Source: Clostridium sp. (GTDB taxonomy: Bacteria > Bacillota > Clostridia > Lachnospirales > Lachnospiraceae). Taken from it: DNA of 64,000 nucleotides. The position numbers were made by a program, and so were the translations under genes. The notes below the pieces were generated by a model that made no database searches, was not told the DNA's origin, and saw only the letters and a list, made by a program, of their open reading frames with translations. The number at the start of each line of letters is the position of its first letter. Positions within the stretch are counted from its first letter, which is position 1. Positions 44,214 to 51,731 of this stretch are shown one piece after another. Where the stretch lies: assembly GCA_023664325.1 (NCBI GenBank), contig JAMPFS010000007.1, forward strand, positions 16,906 through 80,905, written 5' to 3'.

Positions 44214-45934
44214 TGTTTATGGAGCGGGAAAAAATAAGTCCGGAGCTTATGCTGGCGATTGATTTATCCAAAGAGGAACGGGAAAGGAGCCTTGATTTGG
44301 ATGTGGGATATAGCGAACTTTTTGACGAATGGGAACTGATTGTCCGCTATACAGGGAATCTGGATGCGATTCGGCAGGATCTTGGCATTTCTGTGGAGGA
44401 ACTGCTCGGTGGATATGCAATCCTGCGGATTCCGCAGTATTTGATTGGAAGACTTTCCGAGTATTCCCAGATTGACTATATTGAAAAACCGAAAAATCTG
44501 CTGATTGAGCAAATGGAGGGAATCCGGCAGTCCTGCATTAACCGGGTCAGACTGCCGGATCTTGATTTGACGGGAGGAGGAACTTTGGTTGCCTGTCTGG
44601 ATTCCGGGGTGGATATCTATCACGAAGCTTTCCGAAGAGAGGATGGAACAACAAAAATAGCTGTTTTATGGGATCAGACAATACCGGGAAATCCACCAAC
44701 GGGTTTTACAATCGGCAGTATTTATACGAGTGAAGATATCAATGAAGCTTTGCAAAGGGAGAATGACGTAAGCGGGCGGCAGCAGATTGTTCCGCAGTTT
44801 GACGGCAGCGGGCATGGAACTGCTGTGCTTGGAATTCTTACGGAGGTGGCGCCGGAGGCGGAATGTATTGTAGTGAAAATGGGAAATCCCACAAGAACAG
44901 GGTTTCCGAGGACGACACAGTTAATGCTGGCGATTGATTTTAGCGTGCGTTTTGCTATTTTGGCAGGAAAGCCGCTGGCAATCAATATAAGCTATGGGAA
45001 TAATTATGGAGCGCATAATGGAAATTCTGTTTTAGAGCAATACATGGATAACATCTCGAATTTATATCGCAACACGATTGCCTCCGGAACAGGAAATGAC
45101 GGGCTGTCGGGAAGACATTTTTCGGGAAGGCTTTTAAGAAACCAGTCACAAACCGTTGAGATTTATGCTGCCGATTATTTGCAGGCTTTTAATTTGCAGA
45201 TATGGAAAACCTATCAGGATGAATTTGATATTTTGATAGAAAGTCCGACCGGACAGAGGATAGGGCCATTCAGTATCTATTCGGATGTGCAGACTTACAG
45301 GCTGCGGGGGGAGGATATTGTCGTATACTACAGCGAGCCGACTCCATATAACCCGAGGCAGGAAATATATGTATCCTGGATTCCGAACCAAACATATATC
45401 ACCTCCGGAATTTGGAAAGTGATTCTCACACCCCGGGATGTGGTAGACGGGTTATACCAGATGTGGCTTCCGGTAGCGGGAAGCACCTCGTCAGAGGTGT
45501 CATTTCTCCGGCCGGTGCAGACAGGAACCCTGGTGGTGCCGTCCACTGCCCGTTATGTGATATCGGTAGCAGCTTATGATTCCCAAAATGATACGTTTGC
45601 TCCGTTTTCGGGGAGAGGAATTGAAAATGGAACGTCCCTGTTACAGATTCAGAAACCGGATCTGGCGGCTCCCGGTGTGGGGATTTATACTGCTGCGGTT
45701 GGCGGTGGTTATGCCAGCAGGTCAGGAACTTCTTTTGCAACGCCTTTTGTGACAGGTGCAGCAGCGCTTTTGATGCAGTGGGGAATTGTAGATGAAAACG
45801 ATTCTTACATGTTTGGTGAAAAGGTGCGAGCCAGCCTTATAAGGGGAACCCGCAGGCTGCCGTTTCAGGAGCATATCCCAACAGCGGAAGCAGGTTGGGG
45901 AGCACTTTGCATCTCGGATAGTATTCCGCAGTGA
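44195..45934 (+). CDS. Subtilisin-family S8 serine protease, Csp-like
   Basis: 579 residues from the first ATG. It lacks a signal peptide. A prodomain-like N-terminus (ERERSLDLDVGYSELFDEWE) precedes an S8 domain interrupted by a jelly-roll-like insert, as in clostridial Csp germination proteases. The triad is complete: Asp136 (CLDSGVD), His207 (GSGHGTAV), Ser513 (SGTSFATPF), numbered from 44195. Csp enzymes activate cortex lytic enzymes, but many Lachnospiraceae homologs have no proven role. The ATG at 44195 sits inside the palindrome loop; ATG 44219 is an alternative start. Neither has a good Shine-Dalgarno. Confidence 0.87.
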   Translation: MDKIWDLFMEREKISPELMLAIDLSKEERERSLDLDVGYSELFDEWELIVRYTGNLDAIRQDLGISVEELLGGYAILRIPQYLIGRLSEYSQIDYIEKPKNLLIEQMEGIRQSCINRVRLPDLDLTGGGTLVACLDSGVDIYHEAFRREDGTTKIAVLWDQTIPGNPPTGFTIGSIYTSEDINEALQRENDVSGRQQIVPQFDGSGHGTAVLGILTEVAPEAECIVVKMGNPTRTGFPRTTQLMLAIDFSVRFAILAGKPLAINISYGNNYGAHNGNSVLEQYMDNISNLYRNTIASGTGNDGLSGRHFSGRLLRNQSQTVEIYAADYLQAFNLQIWKTYQDEFDILIESPTGQRIGPFSIYSDVQTYRLRGEDIVVYYSEPTPYNPRQEIYVSWIPNQTYITSGIWKVILTPRDVVDGLYQMWLPVAGSTSSEVSFLRPVQTGTLVVPSTARYVISVAAYDSQNDTFAPFSGRGIENGTSLLQIQKPDLAAPGVGIYTAAVGGGYASRSGTSFATPFVTGAAALLMQWGIVDENDSYMFGEKVRASLIRGTRRLPFQEHIPTAEAGWGALCISDSIPQ

Positions 45935-45973
45935 TAAAATTCCCTTGTTCAGATTCCCGGAACGCTGATGAAT

Positions 45974-46477
45974 GAAGACGGACGATAAAATTCACCAAAG
46001 GAAATGGTGCGGAGTGAAGTTTTGGAGCTTATAAACGTGCTCCGTTATGCAGAACATTCCGAGGAGCCTCATACCATATGAGAATAGGCACAAAACGAGG
46101 TGCCTATTCTCACTGAGTCTCCTCTCCATTGCATAAAAGTCGCACTTATTATAAACTCCAAAACTCTCACTCGAATTTACGTGACTTGATGAATTTTATC
46201 TGTTCGGTTTGAAAAGTGTAAGTGGTTGTGGATTTCTATGTTCAAAGAAGAAAATGATTCGGTATCCCTATATCTGAGATTTCTGAAAGGAACCTTTGCC
46301 TCCATTGGTGCTTGGCGAGGTTTTATCGAGCCTAGCACCATTATGCAGGCAATGGAGCGCAAGCGTGTCCGAAAGAAACTCAGATATAGGGATACTGAAT
46401 ATCGCAACATATAACATAGAAATCCACAACCATTTACACTCTCACCACTTCTTTAGTGAATTTTATCGTACGTTTTC
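45974..46477. repeat. Nested long palindrome: two large hairpins bounded by GATAAAATTC repeats
   Basis: No credible gene lies in the 544 bp between the protease gene and aroA. The region holds an outer inverted repeat (45974-46009 with 46443-46477), hairpin A (46012-46172: arms 46012-46034 and 46149-46172, apex stem GAGAATAGGCAC/GTGCCTATTCTC) and hairpin B (46215-46440: 28-bp arms 46215-46242 and 46413-46440; inner 22-bp arms 46257-46278 and 46379-46400). The decamer GATAAAATTC occurs at 45933 and 45984, and inverted at 46191 and 46458. ACTCTCAC is repeated at 46163-46170 and 46438-46445, flanking the B segment. It is either a MITE-like composite or a structured RNA. Confidence 0.9.
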
Positions 46478-46478
46478 C

Positions 46479-47774
46479 TTAGTGTTCTGGGAAGTTTTGT
46501 AAATCTTTCAAATCAGCGTAGAAGGTCGGATAGGAGATATTCACCACGTCTGCACCGAGGATTTCGGTCTCACCTTCTGCATTGCCGCCTGCAATCGTGA
46601 AGCTCATTGCAATCCGATGATCTAATTTAGAATCAATGGCAGTACCGTGAAGCGGTTTGCCACCGTGGATAATCATGCCGTCATCCGTTCCCTCGATATC
46701 AACTCCCATAGCAGATAAATATTCAACCATAACATCAATGCGGTTGGATTCTTTTACCTTTAATTCCGCAGCGTCACGGATGATCGTTGTACCCTCGGCA
46801 AAAGCTGCCATAACAGCAATTACGGGGATTTCATCAATGAGTTTTGGAATGATTTCGCCTTCAATGGTACAGCCGTGCAGCGGGCTTGTAGATACCGTGA
46901 TATCTGCAACAGGTTCTCCGATATCGTTTTTGATGTTGGAAAGGGTTATCTTTGCCCCCATATTTTGGCATATTGTAAGTATGCCGTCTCGGGTTGGGTT
47001 GATTCCAACATTTTTAATGGTGATTTCGGAATTGGGGGTAATCAATCCGGCTGCAATAAAATAAGCAGCGGAGGAAATGTCGCCCGGAATATCAATGTGC
47101 TGTGCAGTCAATTCTGTGGCAGGCGCTACAGTGGCAGTTGTTCCATCCCTTTTGATATTTACGCCAAATGCTTCAAACATCAACTCTGTATGATTTCTGG
47201 ATAAATAGGGTTCTGTTACACTTGTCACATCATCTGCATACAAGCCCGCTAGCAGGATGGCAGATTTTACCTGGGCAGAGGCGACAGGCGAATGATAGTG
47301 GATTCCGTGGAGACTGCCGCCCTGTACCCGGAATGGCGCACAGTTTTCCGTCATCAGGCTTTCAAAAGAGGCGCCCATTTGGGAGAGGGGAGCCATAATC
47401 CGCCCCATCGGACGTTTGCGGATGGAGGCATCCCCGTCTACTGTGGAGACAAATGGCTGTGCGGCAAGGATGCCCGACATCAGCCTTGTGGTAGTTCCGC
47501 TGTTTCCGACATCTAAGGTAGAAGCAGGCGCTTTCAGACCTCTCAAGCCATTTCCTTTGATGCGCACAGTGTTTTGGGCAGGGTTATTTTCAATCCCAAT
47601 GCCCATTTTTTGAAAACAGGAAATGGAAGATAAACAATCCGCACCCTGTAAAAAGCCGGTGACTTCTGTTGTTCCCTTTGCAAGGGAACCCAGCATGATA
47701 CTTCGATGGGAGATTGATTTATCGCCTGGTACGGTAAGTTCTCCTTTTAAACTCGAAAAATGTGATACTTGCAT
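46479..47774 (-). CDS. aroA: 3-phosphoshikimate 1-carboxyvinyltransferase (EPSP synthase)
   Basis: 431 residues. It condenses shikimate-3-phosphate and PEP in the shikimate pathway. Typical motifs: GELTVPGDKSISHRSIMLGS at the N-terminus, DVGNSGTTTRLMSGILA, RPMGRIMAPLSQMGA, and KVKESNRIDVM near 340. GGAGG precedes the ATG. It follows tyrA on the same strand, so the two form an aromatic amino-acid operon. The last codons (FPEH and stop) fall in the outer part of the inverted repeat that begins downstream. Confidence 0.96.
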   Translation of the reverse strand: MQVSHFSSLKGELTVPGDKSISHRSIMLGSLAKGTTEVTGFLQGADCLSSISCFQKMGIGIENNPAQNTVRIKGNGLRGLKAPASTLDVGNSGTTTRLMSGILAAQPFVSTVDGDASIRKRPMGRIMAPLSQMGASFESLMTENCAPFRVQGGSLHGIHYHSPVASAQVKSAILLAGLYADDVTSVTEPYLSRNHTELMFEAFGVNIKRDGTTATVAPATELTAQHIDIPGDISSAAYFIAAGLITPNSEITIKNVGINPTRDGILTICQNMGAKITLSNIKNDIGEPVADITVSTSPLHGCTIEGEIIPKLIDEIPVIAVMAAFAEGTTIIRDAAELKVKESNRIDVMVEYLSAMGVDIEGTDDGMIIHGGKPLHGTAIDSKLDHRIAMSFTIAGGNAEGETEILGADVVNISYPTFYADLKDLQNFPEH

Positions 47775-47802
47775 AATAACCTCCGATTTTATTATTTATA
47801 GC

Positions 47803-47846
47803 CATGAGCAAAACTCACGATTCTCAAAACTTAAGTTTTGCTCATG
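47803..47846 (-). promoter_or_regulatory. Inverted repeat between tyrA and aroA
   Basis: CATGAGCAAAACT (47803-47815) pairs with AGTTTTGCTCATG (47834-47846). A shorter palindrome CAAAACTTAAGTTTTG (47825-47840) uses the same right arm, so two hairpins are mutually exclusive. It lies within the intergenic transcript; a role in attenuation or RNA stability is inferred. Confidence 0.5.
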
Positions 47847-47856
47847 ATATTGTCTG

Positions 47857-48960
47857 CTACCGTTCATAAACGCTGTATTGCAATGCGCGAAGTAAGTGGG
47901 CTGCACGCGTGGCATCCTCGTCATTGTAAAAGCAGAGCCGCAGCACGCCTTCATTGTCTTCCCTGTTATGGGTGATGCCGATATTTTTCAGATTAATTGC
48001 CTGGTCGCCAATGCAGGATACCACTTTTGCCAAAGCGCCCGGTTCATCCGGCACATCGACATAGACTTCATAATTCATGCGAATCACACCGGTTGCATGC
48101 TCCGGTATGGAGTTTCGGTAATCTTTTGCATGGTCAAAAAATGCATAAATATCGCGTGCTTTTTCCTGCTCGATGTATTCTGTCATTTCCGTCAATTCAC
48201 GGATAAAGCGTTTCAGACCTGTTACGACATTGTCCGGATTGCTGAGGAGTATATGTTCCCAGACAACCGGATTGGAGGAGGCGATTCTGGTAATATCCTT
48301 GAAACCGCCTGCGGCAAGCTGCTTGAGCATCCCATTTTCATCCTCTTTTGATGCGACAAGATTGACAAGAGCCGATGCAATGACGTGCGGAATATGGCTG
48401 ATATAAGCGGTAATTTCATCATGGCGTTCAGGGCTGTAAATGATTGGAATGGCGCCTAAGTCTTCCAAAAATGTGCGGTATTCCGAAATTTTATTCTCGG
48501 AGACAGTCGATGATGGGGTGACAAAATAGTAGGCATTTTCAATGAGCCGGTCGCTCGCAGCCTCATAGCCGCTTTGTTCGGAACCGACCATTGGATGCCC
48601 GCCGATAAAATAGGATTCTAAGTGATTGTCATGGATGGCTTTATAAATATCACTTTTTACACTTCCCACATCCGTGAGAATACAGGAATCTTTCATGACA
48701 TTTTTTAGAATCGGAAGATATGCAATATTATAATGGACAGGGGCGCACAAAAAAATGTAATCACAATCCCCCATCTTTTCAATTGCAGTGACGGTTTTAG
48801 AAAGGGTGCCGTCATTCGTTGCAAGTGATAACGCCGTCTGGTCAACGTCAAATCCAAGAATCTCTATCTTGGGAAATACCCTGCGGATGGATTTGGCAAT
48901 GGAACCGCCAATTAATCCAAGTCCGATAAAACCGATACAAAAATTAGCTTGTTCTTTCAT
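47857..48960 (-). CDS. tyrA: Prephenate dehydrogenase with C-terminal ACT domain
   Basis: 367 residues. It oxidatively decarboxylates prephenate to 4-hydroxyphenylpyruvate for tyrosine. NAD-binding GFIGLGLIGGSIAKSIRRV lies at residues 9-27, followed by the prephenate domain (GGHPMVGSEQSGYEAA; AYISHIPHVIASALV), and an ACT-like domain occupies about 290-360 (YEVYVDVPDEPGALAKVVSC), consistent with tyrosine feedback. GGAG precedes the ATG. It is the first gene of the tyrA-aroA unit. Confidence 0.95.
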   Translation of the reverse strand: MKEQANFCIGFIGLGLIGGSIAKSIRRVFPKIEILGFDVDQTALSLATNDGTLSKTVTAIEKMGDCDYIFLCAPVHYNIAYLPILKNVMKDSCILTDVGSVKSDIYKAIHDNHLESYFIGGHPMVGSEQSGYEAASDRLIENAYYFVTPSSTVSENKISEYRTFLEDLGAIPIIYSPERHDEITAYISHIPHVIASALVNLVASKEDENGMLKQLAAGGFKDITRIASSNPVVWEHILLSNPDNVVTGLKRFIRELTEMTEYIEQEKARDIYAFFDHAKDYRNSIPEHATGVIRMNYEVYVDVPDEPGALAKVVSCIGDQAINLKNIGITHNREDNEGVLRLCFYNDEDATRAAHLLRALQYSVYER

Positions 48961-49000
48961 ATAAACACTCCATTAAAATATAATACAGACATAATGATAC

Positions 49001-49029
49001 ATTTTAAACGTTTCGATAAAATATGTCAA
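49001..49029 (-). promoter_or_regulatory. tyrA-aroA promoter
   Basis: On the minus strand TTGACA (49029-49024) and TAAAAT (49006-49001) are spaced by 17 bp. A dyad ACACTTTA/TAAAGTGT (49029-49036, 49043-49050) lies immediately upstream and may serve as the rsuA-like gene's terminator or as an operator. Confidence 0.75.
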
Positions 49030-49064
49030 CACTTTAAATTGCTAAAGTGTATAGCGCAGAACAC

Positions 49065-49793
49065 TTATTTTTTTAAAAGTTCTAATTCCTCCTCTGTCAC
49101 CCTGCGGTATCTGCCACAGGGCAGGTCTTCCGGAAGGGTGAGCGTTCCAAAGGAGATTCGTTTCAGATAGATTACTTTTTTTCCTACGGTCTGGAACATT
49201 CTTTTGATCTGGTGAAATTTTCCCTCCTGAATGGTTATATTTACATAAGAAAGGTTTTCTTCTGCATTATAGTCGGCGACAATGGAAAGCTTAGCGGGGA
49301 GGGCTGTATGCAAATCTGCATCCCCGACTACAAGCCCCTGGGAAAACAGGTGAATATCCTGCTCATTGACATTTCCTTCTACAATGGCATAGTAGGTCTT
49401 ATCCACATGATATTTTGGTGACAAAAGCCTGTGTGACAGGGCGCCATCATTTGTAATCAGCAGCAGTCCTTCCGTGTCCTTATCCAGTCTGCCCACGGGA
49501 AATAAGTCCTTGCGGCGGCTTTCAATCAGAGACAGGACGGTAGGCGCAGTGTGATCCGTCGTGGCGCTGACATATCCGGCAGGTTTGTTGAGCAGGTAAT
49601 ATTCAAATTCTTCCAGATGAATGATTTGATGTTGAAATGTAACAGAATCCTTTGCGGTTTCGATTTTTATGTCTGGCTTTTGAATTGGCATGCCATTGAC
49701 CTGAACCGATCCTTTTTTGATGTATTTTTTGATTTCGGAACGTGTTCCGATACCGGCATCTGCCAAAAATTTATCAATTCGCATAAGAGCCAT
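49065..49793 (-). CDS. RsuA-family 16S rRNA pseudouridine synthase
   Basis: 242 residues. An N-terminal S4 RNA-binding domain (MRIDKFLADAGIGTRSEIKK, residues 4-23) is followed by a catalytic domain with the conserved Asp in FPVGRLDKDTEGLLLITNDG. The family makes pseudouridine at 16S position 516 (RsuA) or in 23S (RluB/E); RsuA is the closest guess. GGAGG lies 10 bp before the first ATG. Two WalR-like boxes lie in the divergent region shared with the 50087 gene. Confidence 0.9.
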   Translation of the reverse strand: MALMRIDKFLADAGIGTRSEIKKYIKKGSVQVNGMPIQKPDIKIETAKDSVTFQHQIIHLEEFEYYLLNKPAGYVSATTDHTAPTVLSLIESRRKDLFPVGRLDKDTEGLLLITNDGALSHRLLSPKYHVDKTYYAIVEGNVNEQDIHLFSQGLVVGDADLHTALPAKLSIVADYNAEENLSYVNITIQEGKFHQIKRMFQTVGKKVIYLKRISFGTLTLPEDLPCGRYRRVTEEELELLKK

Positions 49794-49837
49794 GATAGTG
49801 AGTCCTCCGTTATGTTATGACACAATATCTATATAAT

Positions 49838-49854
49838 TGTTACGTTTTTGTAAC
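49838..49854 (+). promoter_or_regulatory. WalR-like box 1
   Basis: TGTTAC-GTTTT-TGTAAC fits the consensus TGTWAH-N5-TGTWAH at every defined position. It lies in the intergenic region between the rsuA-like gene and the 3D/SH3 gene. Confidence 0.5.
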
Positions 49855-49952
49855 CATATTTTGAGGAAATATATGTTATTTTAGCATAAACCAGGGTCAA
49901 ATTCTATCGAAATTGAAAAATAAAAAAATTTTTAAATCGTAAATATATAGGC

Positions 49953-49981
49953 TTGACAATTAGTTTGTTAAATGCTATATT
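49953..49981 (+). promoter_or_regulatory. Promoter of the 3D/SH3 wall-protein gene
   Basis: TTGACA and TATATT are spaced by 17 bp, predicting a start near 49988 and a leader of about 99 nt. The leader includes a small hairpin AAGTGGAT-GGTA-ATCCGCTT (about 50046-50065). Confidence 0.8.
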
Positions 49982-49987
49982 ACAACT

Positions 49988-50004
49988 TGTAACAAGTTTG
50001 TAAC
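49988..50004 (+). promoter_or_regulatory. WalR-like box 2
   Basis: TGTAAC-AAGTT-TGTAAC is an exact match to TGTWAH-N5-TGTWAH and begins at the predicted transcription start of the 50087 gene, a position that favours repression. Confidence 0.6.
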
Positions 50005-50086
50005 ATTTCAGGCAGGATACCTGAATGTAGCTTTAAGGTAAGAGCAAGTGGATGGTAATCCGCTTCGTCGCATGGAGGTTTAAGTC

Positions 50087-51535
50087 ATGAGACATAGCAG
50101 AAAAGCTGTAATGAAAGAACATTATAAACTCTATATGAAAAAACATATTCTGAATGGAAGATATTTTGTTCGTAATATGCAGATTGCTGCAGGCTTGGTA
50201 TTGGTTATGGCATTAGTGATTGGAGCAGCTTTTGCCGGGTATACAGATAAGGATGAGACAGTAACTGCAAGCGCTAAGGTAAGTATGAAAGATGCGCTGT
50301 TTGGAAACAGTGAGGAAGTGCAGACCGCTAACAGAACAGAGAATGTACAGGCAGCATCTTCTGAATTGGATGAGATTAGCACAGAAGCCGTGACCGCAGC
50401 AAAGATTGTGGATGTAGCGGTGAATGAAAATATTGAAAAAGCTGAGCAGGCAGTTTCCTATAATGAGGAAGAAGAGGCTGCAAATGAGCAGGAAGAGAAA
50501 GATGAGCAGAGCAAGTTCAGTGACCGCTGTATTGCAAATGTAGAAGAGACATTGAATATCAGAAAACAGCCGGATGCGGAATCGGAATTTGTCGGTTCCA
50601 TGAATCCTGGCGCAATTGCGAAAGTGGTTGGCACAGAAGGTGAGTGGACAAAAATCAAGTCTGGTGACGTAGAGGGATATGTTTTGACAGAATATGTCCT
50701 GACCGGTGAAGCCGCAGAAAAGTTTTCAGAAAATTATGTCACACTTCAGGGCAGTGTATTAGAAGATGGTGTCAATGTTAGAAAAGAGGCATCTACACAG
50801 GCAGATATTTTGCAGGTTTTGAATAAGGATGATACCGTTTCTGTTGCGGAGTTACCAGAGGATGCAGAAGAAACACAGAAAGAAAAAACTTCTTCTGTGG
50901 CAAAGACATCTGCAAAACAGAAAAAAGACAGCAAGGAATCCAAGACAGAAGAGATTGATTGGGTTACAGTCGTGTTAGATGATGGTCAGACAGGATATGT
51001 TTCCGCTGATTTGGTAGAGGTAGATGAGCTGTATGAGCTTGCGGTTTCCGCAGATGAGTTACAGCGTATTGCAGAGGAAAAAGAAGCTGCAAAGCGCGCC
51101 GCAGAGGAAGAGGCTGCAAGGCAGGCAATGGCTGCTAATACAAACCAGTCTTCAGGCGGTTCAGGTAATGGTGGGCAGACCACATCAACGGATGATGACA
51201 GCAGCAGCTATCAGGGCGCAACGACAACACCGGTTACAGCAACCGAATCGGGAGACTGCATTGGAACTTTTACGATTACAGCATACTGTGGATGCAAAAA
51301 ATGCAGTGGTGGAAATAATAAAACAGCAACCGGAACAACTCCTACAGAGGGAAGAACGATTGCAGCAGATACAAGCATTCTGCCATATGGTACCCAGGTT
51401 GTAATTGATGGTATTGTGTATACGGTTGAGGATTGCGGAAGTGGTGTAAGAGGTAACCACATTGATATTTTCTTTGCCACACATGAAAAAGCTTTGGCAT
51501 TTGGCAAAAAAAGCGTGAAAGTATATAAATATTAA
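50087..51535 (+). CDS. Surface protein with two SH3b domains and a C-terminal 3D domain
   Basis: 482 residues. A membrane or signal segment (AAGLVLVMALVIGAAFAGY, about 34-52) is followed by an acidic linker, two bacterial SH3 domains (CIANVEETLNIRKQPDAESE, about 149-205; GSVLEDGVNVRKEASTQADI, about 225-315, with a Lys-rich insert), a coiled coil, a Ser/Thr/Gly linker and a 3D domain (FTITAYCGCKKCSGG ... IAADTSILPYGTQVVI ... VEDCGSGVRGNHIDIFF). SH3b targets peptidoglycan; 3D domains act as wall hydrolases in relatives. GGAGG precedes the ATG. WalR-like boxes upstream fit regulation by the wall stress system. The 3D domain is paralogous to the one at 13482. Confidence 0.9.
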   Translation: MRHSRKAVMKEHYKLYMKKHILNGRYFVRNMQIAAGLVLVMALVIGAAFAGYTDKDETVTASAKVSMKDALFGNSEEVQTANRTENVQAASSELDEISTEAVTAAKIVDVAVNENIEKAEQAVSYNEEEEAANEQEEKDEQSKFSDRCIANVEETLNIRKQPDAESEFVGSMNPGAIAKVVGTEGEWTKIKSGDVEGYVLTEYVLTGEAAEKFSENYVTLQGSVLEDGVNVRKEASTQADILQVLNKDDTVSVAELPEDAEETQKEKTSSVAKTSAKQKKDSKESKTEEIDWVTVVLDDGQTGYVSADLVEVDELYELAVSADELQRIAEEKEAAKRAAEEEAARQAMAANTNQSSGGSGNGGQTTSTDDDSSSYQGATTTPVTATESGDCIGTFTITAYCGCKKCSGGNNKTATGTTPTEGRTIAADTSILPYGTQVVIDGIVYTVEDCGSGVRGNHIDIFFATHEKALAFGKKSVKVYKY

Positions 51536-51545
51536 TGGTCATTTC

Positions 51546-51576
51546 AAAAAGTCCTGGCAGTCCGCCAGGACTTTTT
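51546..51576 (+). terminator. Terminator after the 3D/SH3 gene
   Basis: GTCCTGGC (51551-51558) pairs with GCCAGGAC (51564-51571), flanked by AAAAA and TTTTT. Confidence 0.9.
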
Positions 51577-51627
51577 GCTTTATGAAAACTTCTGCTTTCC
51601 GATAAGGCAAAAACTGATGTCCGACTC

Positions 51628-51656
51628 TTTACAAAAATCTGTAAGTTGATTATAAT
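51628..51656 (+). promoter_or_regulatory. Promoter of the purM gene cluster
   Basis: TTTACA and TATAAT are spaced by 17 bp. The leader to purM is about 70 nt and shows no purine riboswitch. Confidence 0.75.
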
Positions 51657-51731
51657 GGCACTATATGTGCGTTTGGAAAATAAAAGAAATTGGAAAAGCG
51701 GATGGAATACATTTTCAGGAGGACAAAGGTC

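Noticed and set aside
46177..46414. Open frames on both strands within hairpin B (62 and 77 codons)
   Set aside because: They arise because the segment is a near-perfect palindrome, so both strands read alike. Neither has a credible ribosome-binding site or family.
50005..50086. Cyclic-di-AMP (ydaO) riboswitch before the SH3b-3D wall gene
   Set aside because: Wall genes are common targets, but the 99-nt leader is too short and lacks the conserved segments; only one small hairpin is present.
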